A stretch of DNA of 64,000 nucleotides. Origin: Halorientalis persicus (GTDB taxonomy: Archaea > Halobacteriota > Halobacteria > Halobacteriales > Haloarculaceae). Location of the stretch: positions 62,001 to 126,000 of the forward strand of contig NZ_FOCX01000002.1 in the NCBI RefSeq assembly GCF_900110215.1, read 5' to 3'. The stretch's first letter is position 1; every line of letters begins with the position of its first letter. The notes beneath the pieces are model-generated. The model had not been told where the DNA came from. It saw only the letters and a list, made by a program, of their open reading frames with translations, and searched no databases. This document shows, piece by piece, positions 8,042-16,439 of the stretch. Made by a program: the position numbers and the translations under genes.

Positions 8042-8917
8042 ATGTCCGACGACCCCGAGCCGGCCGAGAACATCAGCGGCGGGAGCGCGGACGGCGGCTA
8101 CGCCGATACCTTCGACGCCGACGCGCCGGCGACCCGCGCCGAGGCCGTCGTCGACCGTCTCGGTGACCGCTACTGGCAGAAGTCCTACGGCGGCCGGGAC
8201 GCATTCGAGTGTCTCGTCCGCACGATCCTCAGCCAGAACACGAGCGACGTGGCCAGCCAGCCCGCCCACGACGCCCTGATGGATCGCTATGGGGGCCGCG
8301 AGGTGCGGAGCACCTCGAATAGCGCGAGCGGTGAGCGAAGCGAGCCGCGAGCGGAGGGAGACCTCGCAGAGGCTCTCGCCAGCGCCGACCAGCCCGAACT
8401 CGCCGAGACGATCAGTTCGGCCGGGCTCTACAACCAGAAGTCCGAACGGATCATCGCCATCGCCGACCGGATCGTCGCGGAGTACGGCGGCGAAGACGCG
8501 TTCGACGCCTTCGTCCGCGAGGACGACTCCGGGACGGTCCGGGACACCCTGCTCGACATGACCGGCGTCGGCCCCAAGACGGCCGACTGCGTGTTGCTGT
8601 TCGCCGGCGGCCGTGACGGTGTCTTTCCCGTGGACACACACGTCCACCGCATCGCACGCCGGATCGGACTCGCGCCGCCGGACGCGGACCACGAGACCGT
8701 CCGGGAACACCTCGAACGCGACGTGCCCGGCGAGAAGTGTGGGTTCGGTCACACGGCGATGATCCAGTTCGGCCGCGAGTACTGTTCGGCGCGCAAGCCC
8801 GACTGTCTCGACGACCCCGAGGCCTGTCCGATGGCCGATCTCTGCGATCAGATCGGCGTCGACCCGACGAGTGGCGACGTGACCGATCCAGCCGAGGCCG
8901 GGGTGGCCGATGACTGA
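8042..8917 (+). CDS. nth: Endonuclease III (HhH-GPD DNA glycosylase/AP lyase)
   Basis: Base-excision repair enzyme that removes oxidised pyrimidines and nicks AP sites. The helix-hairpin-helix MTGVGPKTAD carries the catalytic Lys, FPVDTHVHRIARRIG carries the catalytic Asp, and the C-terminal Cys series in YCSARKPDCLDDPEACPM to LC is the [4Fe-4S] site. Between YGG and DLAEALASAD there is an extra stretch of about 22 residues (residues about 86-108) encoded by a palindromic repeat (see 8298-8367) and absent from the normal family layout. The reading frame is kept. The last 8 nt overlap the start of the phosphotransferase gene, so the two are probably translationally coupled. Confidence 0.93.
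   Translation: MSDDPEPAENISGGSADGGYADTFDADAPATRAEAVVDRLGDRYWQKSYGGRDAFECLVRTILSQNTSDVASQPAHDALMDRYGGREVRSTSNSASGERSEPRAEGDLAEALASADQPELAETISSAGLYNQKSERIIAIADRIVAEYGGEDAFDAFVREDDSGTVRDTLLDMTGVGPKTADCVLLFAGGRDGVFPVDTHVHRIARRIGLAPPDADHETVREHLERDVPGEKCGFGHTAMIQFGREYCSARKPDCLDDPEACPMADLCDQIGVDPTSGDVTDPAEAGVADD
8298..8367. repeat. Palindromic repeat element inserted in frame within nth
   Basis: A 70-bp block bounded by a perfect inverted repeat (gcgaggt at 8298-8304, acctcgc at 8361-8367). An inner hairpin aggtgc-gga-gcacct lies at 8301-8315, followed by gcgagcggtgagcgaagcgag-type sequence typical of haloarchaeal short interspersed repeats. It encodes the Ser/Arg/Glu-rich insertion in endonuclease III. 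A related stretch (gtgag-N5-gagtgacccgcgagc) occurs at about 30424-30446. Confidence 0.6.
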
Positions 8918-9965
8918 GACCGCCGGCGGCGCGAGTCAGTATCTCGATACCGAAGGCGTCTACAGCAGGGTCGCGGAGCGGCTTGGCCGGGCCGAGACGT
9001 GGTCGCTCAGCCACCACGACGCCGGACTGGGAAACGAGACGCTGTTTCTCGGCTGGGACTCGCGACGGTTCGTCCTCCGGCGGCCGCCGCTCTCCGAGAC
9101 GACGCGGGAGAGCCACGACCTGCGCCGGGAGTACCGGGTGCTGTCGGCGCTGGACTGGACCGACGTGCCGACGCCGCGGCCGGTGCTTTCCTGTGAGGAC
9201 GGGTCCGTCGCCGGCGCGTCGTTCACTGTCCAGCAACGGGTCTCGGGGGACGTACTCCGCCACGGCGAGCCCGTCGAGTACGCGACGCCGGCCTATCGGG
9301 AGACGGTCGCCGAGGAACTCGTCGACACGCTCGCGTCGATCCACGCCGTCGATCCCGACGACGTAGGGCTGTCCGATCTCGGGCATTCGGACCACCCAGC
9401 TCGGGTCGAGATGTGGCGCGAGCGATTCGACCGCTACCGCGCCGACACCGACCGGGAGATTCCGGGCGCGGACGCGGTGGCCGACTGGCTCGCCGCGAAC
9501 GCCCCCGCGTCGACGGACCGCACGCTGATCCACGGCGACTACACGCTGGCGAACGTGGCGTTCAGTCGGTCGACGCCGCCGGAGCTGGTGGGGGTCCTGG
9601 ACTGGGAGCGAGCGGGTGCCGGCGATCCACTGGTGGACCTCGGCCGACTGACGGCGTTCTGGTTCGAGGACGAGCGCGAGCGTGCGGGACTTCCGACGGC
9701 TGTGGTCCCCGGGTTCACGACGCGCGAGGGGTTCCCGTCACGGTCGGCACTCGCGGACCGCTACGAGAATGCCACCGGACGGACGTTCACGGATAGTCGG
9801 TTCTACCGCGCGCTGGCGGTCTACGAACAGGCCGCCGTCTGTGAGGGATACTATCTCCGGCATCTCCGAGGCGAGTCCGACCGCCCGGCGTTCGCGGTGA
9901 TGGCCGACGCAGTTCCGGCGCTACTGGAGCGCGCAGAGCGAATAATAGAAGGGGACGAACGGTGA
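8910..9965 (+). CDS. Aminoglycoside phosphotransferase-like kinase (APH/ACAD10-type)
   Basis: A kinase-fold protein of 351 residues. It shows the APH family catalytic loop LIHGDYTLANVAF, with the Asp base and Asn, and the metal-binding segment VGVLDWERAGAGDPLVDLGRL. The N-terminal ATP site is less clear but includes FVLRRPP, where the first Arg/Lys may contact phosphate. The overall pattern is like the ACAD10/11 N-terminal kinase domain and its bacterial relatives, which are thought to phosphorylate hydroxy-acyl or small-molecule substrates; the substrate here is unknown. It starts inside the end of nth (8-nt overlap). A small hairpin (9971-9986) follows the stop codon. Confidence 0.82.
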   Translation: MTETAGGASQYLDTEGVYSRVAERLGRAETWSLSHHDAGLGNETLFLGWDSRRFVLRRPPLSETTRESHDLRREYRVLSALDWTDVPTPRPVLSCEDGSVAGASFTVQQRVSGDVLRHGEPVEYATPAYRETVAEELVDTLASIHAVDPDDVGLSDLGHSDHPARVEMWRERFDRYRADTDREIPGADAVADWLAANAPASTDRTLIHGDYTLANVAFSRSTPPELVGVLDWERAGAGDPLVDLGRLTAFWFEDERERAGLPTAVVPGFTTREGFPSRSALADRYENATGRTFTDSRFYRALAVYEQAAVCEGYYLRHLRGESDRPAFAVMADAVPALLERAERIIEGDER

Positions 9966-10212
9966 ATCCGAGCGGGTGACCCCGCTGTGACCGTCATCTC
10001 GACGGCCTGGAGAGTGAGCGGGCAGGCGACACGGGGGTATCCGGCGGAGCGGCGTGTCACACACCCGCCCAGTTCGCTCCGCGGCCGCAGTCAGGTCACG
10101 GACGGGGCTGGTCGCGGTTCGGGATATAAAGGTACGGTCGACGTGGCCGGATGGATTCCCGGACATCCAACAGTGGTGAAAATTGAAGCGCGTCGGCCGC
10201 CAGAGAGGAGTC

Positions 10213-10563
10213 GTGAAACGACCGGCACCCTCCGAGTGGAAAGAGCGGGACAGTTATCGGAAGCAGGTCTTGGCGACCGAGGACGACATCGGTGCCGAGG
10301 GGAACCTGCTACAGGTGGTCGAGGTACCGCCAGGCGAACACGTCGAGCCCCACCTTCACCGTGAGACGCGGGAAGTGTTCTACGTCCAGCAGGCCGGCGG
10401 GCGGTTCGTGATCGACGGGACCGAAGTGACACCGGCGGCTGGCGACGTCGTCGTCTGCGAACCGGGCGACGTTCACGAAGTGTACAACGAGTCCGACGAA
10501 CCGTTCCGCATCCTCGTGTTCAAGGCCGATCTGACCGAAGACGACACCGTCTGGAAGCCCTAG
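10213..10563 (+). CDS. Cupin-domain protein
   Basis: A single-domain cupin of 116 residues from the GTG at 10213. Motif 1 is PPGEHVEPHLHRETREVFYV, with the His/His/Glu metal-binding set, and motif 2 is PGDVHEVYN. Enzymatic or sensor roles are both possible; no substrate can be inferred. The start is uncertain: a TTG at 10183 would add ten Arg-rich residues, and a TATA-like box (gggatataaagg, near 10121-10132) lies some 80 nt upstream. The TAG stop shares the tetranucleotide CTAG with the stop of the convergent aCPSF1 gene. Confidence 0.78.
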   Translation: MKRPAPSEWKERDSYRKQVLATEDDIGAEGNLLQVVEVPPGEHVEPHLHRETREVFYVQQAGGRFVIDGTEVTPAAGDVVVCEPGDVHEVYNESDEPFRILVFKADLTEDDTVWKP

Positions 10564-12485
10564 AGGAACCGGAACGTCTCCAGGTTCTTGGGCGCGAACG
10601 TTCGCATATTGAACTCGTGGTACAGCGCCGAGGACAGGTCCTGCGTGGAGGACTCGTCGCCGTGGACACAGAGCACCTTCTCCGGACGGGGGTTCATCGT
10701 CTTCACGAAGTTCTCTAGCCCCTGGCGGTCGGCGTGGCCGGAGAACCCGTCGACGGTCTCGACGTTACAGTTCAGCGTCAGCGAGTCCGAGCGACCGCGG
10801 CCGCGGCTGTTGCCCAGCGGCACCTTGTCCTGGCCACGCTGGATGCTTCGGCCGAGCGTCCCCTGTGCCTGATAGCCGACGAAGGTCAGGGTGGTGTCCG
10901 GGTCCGGCCCGAGGTGTTCGAGCCAGGACATGATCGGCCCACCGGTGACCATCCCGGAGGTCGAGAGGACGATCGCGGGGCCGCCGTCGGCGACTTCCTG
11001 GCGTTCCTCCTCGCCGCCGTCGATGTGGTTGAACTGGTCGGCCAGAAACGGGTTCTCGTCCTCGTGGAAGATCCGGTCGCGCAGGTCGTCGCGCAGGTAC
11101 TCCGGGTAGGTGGTGTGGATCGCCGTCGCCTCCCAGATCATCCCGTCGAGGTGCACGGGCATCTCGGGAATGTCGCCACTGCGCATCGCCTCCTCGATGA
11201 CGAGCATCATCTCCTGGGAGCGACCCACCGCGAACGCGGGAATCAAGATCTTCCCACCGTCGTCGTAGGTCTCGTTGATGACTTTCTTCAGTTTGCGCTC
11301 GGAATCTTCCTGGTCGGTCTGGTAGTCGTTGCGACCGCCGTAGGTGGATTCGAGGACGAGCGTCTCCACGCGGGGGAACTCGTTGACCGCGCCGTTGAAC
11401 AGGCGGGTGTCCTCGTAGTGGATGTCACCGGAGAAGGCGACGTTGTAGAGCCCGTCGCCGACGTGGAAGTGCGCGATGGAAGACCCGAGGATGTGCCCCG
11501 CGTTGTGGAGGGTCAGCTTGATGTCCGGCGAGATGTCCGTCACGTCGCCGTACTCGAGTGGGATACAGTGTTTGATCGCCTCCCGGACCATCTCGGACTC
11601 GTAGGGCGGCGCGCGGCCCTCTTTGGCCGCCACGTCGAGGTAGTCCAGCGTGAGCAGACCCATCAGGTCCCGCGTGGGTTCGGTGCAGTAGATCGGGCCG
11701 TCGTAGCCGTACTTGAACAAAAGCGGGATAAGCGCCGAGTGGTCGAGGTGGGCGTGGGTCAACACGACCGCGTCGAGCGAGTTCGCACCCGACCCCAGTG
11801 CTTCGGGCACCTGCAGGTAGGGCACCTCGTCTTCGGCACCGGGCTTGTCGCCGCAGTCGACGAGGACGCGGGTCTCGGGCGTCGAGACGATGAAGGCCGC
11901 GCGTCCGACCTCGCGACAGCACCCGAGAGTGGTGATGCGCACCCACTCGTCGTCGGACATCTCCTCGCGGTGGATCTGGCGGCCGATCCGTTCGAGGATG
12001 TCCCGGCGCTCGTCGCGTTCCTGTTTGAGGAAGTTCCGCACGTTCGAGACCGTCGAGGACTCGATGGGGGGCGTCCGGACGACCTCGGGAGTCCAGCCGA
12101 CCTTCTGGGTGATCTCACGGAGTGTCGATCCGTGCCGACCGATCACCATGCCGGGTTTCTCGGCCTCGATGACGACCTCGCCGGTGTCGGCGTGGAAGTC
12201 CAGATCCGTGATACCGGCTTCCTCCGGCGTCACGTCCATAATCTGCTCGCGAGCCTTGTCGGGCACCGACAGCACGTCCGGATCGGGCCGGACGGTGATG
12301 CGCTTGCGCAACTGGCTCGCCAGTTGCCGGATGAGATCGCCGTTCTGGGCGAACTTCTTCGGGTCGCGCGTGTACACGACAAGTTCCGGTCCTTCGTACT
12401 GGACGTCCGAGATCGAAATGTCGTCGGGAACTTCGCTGACGATCTCTGCTTTCAACTCGTCTAACTGATTTTCTACCGTACTCAT
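10560..12485 (-). CDS. fttA: Ribonuclease aCPSF1/FttA (KH + metallo-beta-lactamase + beta-CASP)
   Basis: The archaeal homologue of CPSF73, known to cleave nascent RNA in transcription termination. Residues about 1-140 are KH-type RNA-binding modules (IGRHGSTLREI). The metallo-beta-lactamase core follows with THAHLDHSALIPLL as motif 2 and FSGDIHYEDT as motif 4. The beta-CASP motifs are STSGMVTGGPIMSWL and FSGHADRQGL. At 641 residues it has family length. The ATG at 12485 (MSTVENQLDELK) is the conserved start; the longer open frame adds a low-complexity tail. It converges on the cupin gene and shares its final CTAG. Confidence 0.95.
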   Translation of the reverse strand: MSTVENQLDELKAEIVSEVPDDISISDVQYEGPELVVYTRDPKKFAQNGDLIRQLASQLRKRITVRPDPDVLSVPDKAREQIMDVTPEEAGITDLDFHADTGEVVIEAEKPGMVIGRHGSTLREITQKVGWTPEVVRTPPIESSTVSNVRNFLKQERDERRDILERIGRQIHREEMSDDEWVRITTLGCCREVGRAAFIVSTPETRVLVDCGDKPGAEDEVPYLQVPEALGSGANSLDAVVLTHAHLDHSALIPLLFKYGYDGPIYCTEPTRDLMGLLTLDYLDVAAKEGRAPPYESEMVREAIKHCIPLEYGDVTDISPDIKLTLHNAGHILGSSIAHFHVGDGLYNVAFSGDIHYEDTRLFNGAVNEFPRVETLVLESTYGGRNDYQTDQEDSERKLKKVINETYDDGGKILIPAFAVGRSQEMMLVIEEAMRSGDIPEMPVHLDGMIWEATAIHTTYPEYLRDDLRDRIFHEDENPFLADQFNHIDGGEEERQEVADGGPAIVLSTSGMVTGGPIMSWLEHLGPDPDTTLTFVGYQAQGTLGRSIQRGQDKVPLGNSRGRGRSDSLTLNCNVETVDGFSGHADRQGLENFVKTMNPRPEKVLCVHGDESSTQDLSSALYHEFNMRTFAPKNLETFRFL

Positions 12486-12746
12486 AGCTCGAAAGTGGCC
12501 GAAAAGCGGTCCTGTGTCCGAATCGAACACCGATGGTGATCGATGGGGGTCGTCCCCACCGGCCCCCACGCGGCGGGACACAGGCTGTCTCCTGTAAGGG
12601 TCATAGTGTCTTGTGTGATCCGCTATAAGCGGTCCGAACTCGTCGCTGCAGGATGAGTCCGGAAAACCGGCCTGTATCCGCCTCTATTGCCCCTCCATTA
12701 TAAAAGCCTTCGCAAAACAGTAGGTATTTCGCCACGAAGGTGGCCC
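12486..12746. promoter_or_regulatory. Divergent promoter region between fttA and the 160-residue gene
   Basis: No gene is seen. For the plus-strand gene an attataaaag box lies at 12697-12706, 41 nt before its ATG. For fttA a minus-strand gcttatagcg-like box lies near 12622-12631, which would give a leader of about 110 nt before the ATG at 12485. Confidence 0.5.
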
Positions 12747-13229
12747 ATGCACGTCTCCGCGTCCGTCGTCGCCACCGAACACGAGTGGGTCCGTGACCGC
12801 GCACCGACGATCGTCGCCCTGATCGACACCGTCCGTACCGACCTGGGCGAGCAGTTCGACACGGAGGTCGCCAGCGTGACCGGCGACCAGTACCACCGGG
12901 CGGTCGACGAGGTGTTCGCGGACGGCGACCTGGCGGTCAACGTCGCGGCCCTCGTCCGCCTCCTGCGCGACCTCGACGTGAACGGGGACTACCCGGGGTT
13001 CGTCGTGGACGAACTGCTCGGTCGGGAACTGGCCGGGATGCTCGCTGGCGGCCAGCCGCTCCGGTTGCTCGGCGAAGCGACGTTCCACTACGCGGACGTG
13101 CTGACGGACGGCGACGCCGACGCGTCGGCCGGCGCGGACGATCTCGACGCCGCGCTGGCCGCCGGGTTCCAGACGCGGCTCCCCGGCTGGGAGTGGACCG
13201 AGACGACGAGTCCGTTCGCGAGCGAGTGA
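12747..13229 (+). CDS. Conserved acidic protein of unknown function
   Basis: A 160-residue soluble acidic protein (opening MHVSASVVATEHEWVRDRAP) that I do not recognise. It is mainly helical in appearance, with segments such as AVNVAALVRLLRDLD and FVVDELLGRELAGML, and has no cysteines, signal peptide or membrane segment. The promoter box attataaaag at 12697-12706 supports transcription of this strand, and ATG 12747 follows at the right distance for a short leader. The long open frame on the opposite strand is Arg/Pro-rich and unlikely to be real. It converges on the DICT gene across a 258-nt spacer. Confidence 0.7.
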   Translation: MHVSASVVATEHEWVRDRAPTIVALIDTVRTDLGEQFDTEVASVTGDQYHRAVDEVFADGDLAVNVAALVRLLRDLDVNGDYPGFVVDELLGRELAGMLAGGQPLRLLGEATFHYADVLTDGDADASAGADDLDAALAAGFQTRLPGWEWTETTSPFASE

Positions 13230-13447
13230 GCGACTGCGCGACGCGGGCGCTTCGGGACGAATCGGAAACCGGAGAACGGCGAGCGCGTGTCGGTGCCACC
13301 CTCGTGACCCCACCCCAGTGCCCCCTGTACCCCCCCAGGTACCGTCGGAGGCCCGGACCACGGGTCGATCCCCGATGGCCCCCTCAGCCATCGGGCTATA
13401 TGTTCCCATACGCTCTCCGGGGGTGTAACCTTCGCCGGATATAGAGG

Positions 13448-13463
13448 GGCATTTATTAATGCC
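13448..13463. terminator. Hairpin between convergent genes
   Basis: Inverted repeat ggcatt-TATT-aatgcc (13448-13453 with 13458-13463), just downstream of the minus-strand DICT gene stop. It lies in the 258-nt space 13230-13487, which otherwise shows no gene, and may end transcription from either side. Confidence 0.4.
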
Positions 13464-13487
13464 GGTCGTGTGCCGGCGTCGCTGGGG

Positions 13488-14213
13488 TCAGGCGTCGGCG
13501 TGCGTGGTCCGGAGATGGGATACCAGCGCCGAGACGCGGTTCGGGTCGTAGGTCCAGAACCCGCCGTACGTGGCGGGTTCGCGCTCGCGAGCGAGCAGAC
13601 CACAGGTCTGTGGCCGCGCGGCCGCGTCGGGCTGGAAGGCCACGAACCAGAACTGGCCGAGTTCGCCGTCGGACGCGGTGTGTTCGGTCACCCCGGTGAT
13701 CGACGGCGCGTCCCACTCCCCCTCGAAGTAGACGTGCACGTCGAGGTCGCTCTCGGCGAGGCGTTCGTAGACCTCGCGCTGGGCCGTGAGCGCCGCCGGT
13801 CGCTGGAAGCCGGCGTGGAGTTCACCCTGTCCGTGTCGCCAGGCGCGGTCTTCGATCTCGCGGGTCGCCGCCAGCAGTTGGCGGCGTTCGAACGACTGGA
13901 AGAGCGTGTCGTCCAGCAGTTCCAGCAGCGGTTCGAGGGAACCGGTCGCGGTAGCGTCGGCGTCGAGAACCCCTGCAGTCGGTTCGAACAGCGTCGCGAC
14001 CGTTTCCAGCGAAACGGTGCCGAGGAACCGGTCGGCCTGCCGGACGGTGATGAACCCAGCCTCCGACTCCGGCGGGAGCCGGTCGAACCGCACGTCCACG
14101 TGCCAGTCCGCGAGCCGCTCGGCGAGGTCCGCGGGTGGGTCGGCGGCGTAGACGGTCACCGTTCGTCGTCGTGCCGACAGGTCGTCGAGAAGCGTCTGGA
14201 GTGTCCCGGTCAT
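13488..14213 (-). CDS. DICT sensory domain protein
   Basis: A 241-residue haloarchaeal protein with the DICT domain, a sensory module known from two-component and cyclase proteins. Recognisable segments are FLGTVSLETVATLFEP, the central DTLFQSFERRQLLAATREIEDRAWRHG, and the C-terminal ATYGGFWTYDP signature before a short helix. No kinase or output domain is attached. Its ATG overlaps the TGA of the upstream HTH gene (ATGA at 14210-14213), so sensor and DNA-binding partner are probably made together; a paired sensor-regulator role is inference. Confidence 0.8.
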   Translation of the reverse strand: MTGTLQTLLDDLSARRRTVTVYAADPPADLAERLADWHVDVRFDRLPPESEAGFITVRQADRFLGTVSLETVATLFEPTAGVLDADATATGSLEPLLELLDDTLFQSFERRQLLAATREIEDRAWRHGQGELHAGFQRPAALTAQREVYERLAESDLDVHVYFEGEWDAPSITGVTEHTASDGELGQFWFVAFQPDAAARPQTCGLLAREREPATYGGFWTYDPNRVSALVSHLRTTHADA

Positions 14214-14605
14214 CGGTCGATCAGATCCCGGAGCGACTGGGGCCGATCACCAGGGGCCGCAGCTTCGACCTGGAAGGTCACGTCGAGACAGTCGTCTACC
14301 CACGCGGGATAGTCCCCGAGCGCGACGACGCCAGTGTCGGGATCGTGCTCGACGAGGGCGCACTCCCGGAGCTTCGGCAGGTGGACGTGTTGCAGCGCGA
14401 TCCGTCGCTCGTCGTGAGCGCCAGGGTCGGCGTCGGTCCCGGCGGTCGTCGCGAGCCAGCCGGTCACGACGTCCGTCAGTTCGTTCTGGGTGGCGTCCCC
14501 GTGTTCCCGGAGATAGTAGAGCACGAACCGACGGGTATGGTTCGAGAGCGCTTCGAGTCGTCCGTCGACAGCCTGGGGAGGGGATTGTGTGGCACCGTGA
14601 CTCAT
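14210..14605 (-). CDS. Small winged-helix regulator (DUF7344-like)
   Basis: A 131-residue haloarchaeal HTH protein. RLEALSNHTRRFVLYYLREHGDATQNELTDVV is the helix-turn-helix, and RRIALQHVHLPKLRECALVEHDPDTGVVAL forms the wing, a pattern typical of the small haloarchaeal DUF7344-type winged-helix family. The ATG at 14605 is chosen because a TATA-like A/T run (14629-14642, minus strand) lies 25-37 nt upstream. It overlaps the DICT gene by 4 nt and is divergent from proS. Confidence 0.78.
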   Translation of the reverse strand: MSHGATQSPPQAVDGRLEALSNHTRRFVLYYLREHGDATQNELTDVVTGWLATTAGTDADPGAHDERRIALQHVHLPKLRECALVEHDPDTGVVALGDYPAWVDDCLDVTFQVEAAAPGDRPQSLRDLIDR

Positions 14606-14628
14606 GGATGTATCTGTAACACAGGTTG

Positions 14629-14642
14629 CTTTATTTATTTTT
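14629..14642 (-). promoter_or_regulatory. TATA box of the HTH-DICT operon
   Basis: On the minus strand this reads aaaaataaataaag, centred about 30 nt before the ATG at 14605, the distance expected for a leaderless or very short-leader haloarchaeal transcript. Confidence 0.6.
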
Positions 14643-14692
14643 GCGGTGTAATTATAGGATGCTCCGGCGGCGTCTGCAGTGGACACGGCGGG

Positions 14693-14699
14693 TTTATTA
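14693..14699 (+). promoter_or_regulatory. TATA box of proS
   Basis: TTTATTA centred 26 nt before the proS ATG at 14722, indicating a leaderless transcript and supporting that start. Confidence 0.6.
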
Positions 14700-14721
14700 C
14701 GCCCGTGCCGGATGACCGTGT

Positions 14722-16173
14722 ATGAGCGATTCGCAGGAACTCGGTATCACCGAGAGCAAAGAACACGCGACGGGCGAGTGGTACGCCGAAGTGATCCAGA
14801 AGGCCAAACTCGCCGACTACGCGCCAATGGGTGGCTTCATCGTGACGCGCCCGCGCGGGTACGAGCTCTGGGAGCGGCTCCAGAACCACCTCGACTCGTG
14901 GTTCAAGGACACGGGCGTCACCAACGCCTACTTCCCGATGTTCATTCCCGAGTCCTACCTCGAGAAGGAGAAAGACATCGTCGAGGGGTTCGACCCCGAA
15001 GTGGCGTGGGTGACCCACGGCGGCTACGACGAACTCGAAGAGCGATTGGCTGTGCGCCCCACCAGCGAATCGATCATCACGCCCTTCCTCGCCCAGTGGA
15101 CCCGAAGCCACCGTGACCTCCCGCATCGGGTCAACCAGTGGTGTTCGGTCGTCCGGTGGGAGGCCACCGAGACAAAGCCCTTCTTCCGCACCAAGGAGTT
15201 CCTCTGGCAGGAGGGCCACACGGCCCACGAGGACGGCGACGAGGCCTGGGACGAGGCGATGACCCGGCTGGACCAGTACGAGAAACTCTACGAGGACGTG
15301 CTGGCCATTCCGGTACTCAGGGGTCGCAAACCCGACCACGACAAGTTCCCCGGCGCGGACACCACGACGACCGTCGAGGCGCTGATGCCCGACGGGAAGT
15401 CCGTCCAGGGCGCGACCTCCCACTACCTCGGCCAGTCCTTCGCCGAGGCCTACGACGTGACCTACGTCGACGAGGACGAGGCGGAACGGACCGCCCACAC
15501 CACCTCGTGGGGGCTGTCCTGGCGCTCGCTGGGCGCGCTCGTGATGACACACTCCGACGACCAGGGACTCGTCCTCCCGCCCGCGCTCGCGCCCGAACAG
15601 GTCGTCATCGTCCCGATCTGGCAGGAAGACACCAAAGACGAGGTCCTCGAGTACGCCGAGGAGTTGGCGCTGGATCTGGACGAGGAGTTCCGCGTCCACC
15701 TCGACGACCGCGACGAGCGCAACCCCGGGTTCAAGTACAACGAGTGGGAGCTGAAAGGCGTCCCGCTCCGGATCGAGGTCGGCCCCCACGAGGTCGACGA
15801 CGAGGAAGTCACCCTCGTGCATCGGCCCGACGGTGAGACCGAGACCGTCGACCGCGACGGACTGGACGAGGCCGTCGGCGACCACCTCGATGCGGTGTTC
15901 GCGAAGCTGAAGGCCGACGCCGAGGAGAACCTCGAGGAGAACGTCCGGGAAGCCCACAGCCGCGAGGACATCCTCGGAACCATCGGCCAGCACGGCGGCT
16001 ACGTCAAAGCGCCGTGGTGTGGCGACGAGGACTGTGAGGATCCGATCAAGGAGGCCATCGCCGCCGAGATCGTCATGGTCCCGATGGACCCCGACGAGGA
16101 CCCCATCGGCGACGAGTGTGCGATCTGTGGCGAGGAGGCCACCGAAACGGCCTACTTCGCGAAGAGTTACTGA
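14722..16173 (+). CDS. proS: Prolyl-tRNA synthetase
   Basis: Charges tRNA(Pro) with proline. At 483 residues this is the archaeal/eukaryotic-type ProS without the bacterial editing insertion. Class II motifs are visible: TNAYFPMFIPESYLEKE (motif 1 area), VVRWEATETKPFFRTKEFLW (motif 2, with Arg), and the motif 3 region TSWGLSWRSLGALVMTHSDD. The C-terminal zinc-binding type domain has CGDEDCEDP and CAICGEEA and ends with the characteristic AYFAKSY. The start is supported by the TATA box at 14693-14699. Confidence 0.96.
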   Translation: MSDSQELGITESKEHATGEWYAEVIQKAKLADYAPMGGFIVTRPRGYELWERLQNHLDSWFKDTGVTNAYFPMFIPESYLEKEKDIVEGFDPEVAWVTHGGYDELEERLAVRPTSESIITPFLAQWTRSHRDLPHRVNQWCSVVRWEATETKPFFRTKEFLWQEGHTAHEDGDEAWDEAMTRLDQYEKLYEDVLAIPVLRGRKPDHDKFPGADTTTTVEALMPDGKSVQGATSHYLGQSFAEAYDVTYVDEDEAERTAHTTSWGLSWRSLGALVMTHSDDQGLVLPPALAPEQVVIVPIWQEDTKDEVLEYAEELALDLDEEFRVHLDDRDERNPGFKYNEWELKGVPLRIEVGPHEVDDEEVTLVHRPDGETETVDRDGLDEAVGDHLDAVFAKLKADAEENLEENVREAHSREDILGTIGQHGGYVKAPWCGDEDCEDPIKEAIAAEIVMVPMDPDEDPIGDECAICGEEATETAYFAKSY

Positions 16174-16359
16174 CAACTGCCGCCAGGACACGGATTTTGT
16201 TGCCGGAGGTTTGGCGGTTCTGAGCCCGTGCCGGTACCACACGGTAGCCATCCGACGAGAAGGGGTTCTATCGCTGATGCGACTGTTCTACCGCCTCGCA
16301 CCCGCACACACATCTCTAACGGTTTTTCGAAACAGAGTGTCAGTATTGTAGTGAATGTG

Positions 16360-16366
16360 TTTATAT
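16360..16366 (+). promoter_or_regulatory. TATA box of gltB
   Basis: TTTATAT in an A/T-rich patch. The predicted transcription start about 25 nt downstream would leave a leader of about 50 nt before the gltB ATG. The 266-nt space 16174-16439 between proS and gltB contains no visible gene or tRNA. Confidence 0.5.
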
Positions 16367-16439
16367 CCCCTTATTTGAGTTTAACAGACCCTTAGCCCTT
16401 GAGGGACAGTCTCTTAACTGGGCAGTCGAAGTGACGGGT

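Noticed and set aside
12684-13409. 241-residue minus-strand open frame over the gene at 12747
   Set aside because: Arg/Pro-rich, non-acidic composition; the plus strand has a TATA box and acidic haloarchaeal protein composition.
16174-16439. Possible tRNA between proS and gltB
   Set aside because: No cloverleaf with a T-loop and matched acceptor stem could be found by eye; only promoter-like A/T patches are seen.
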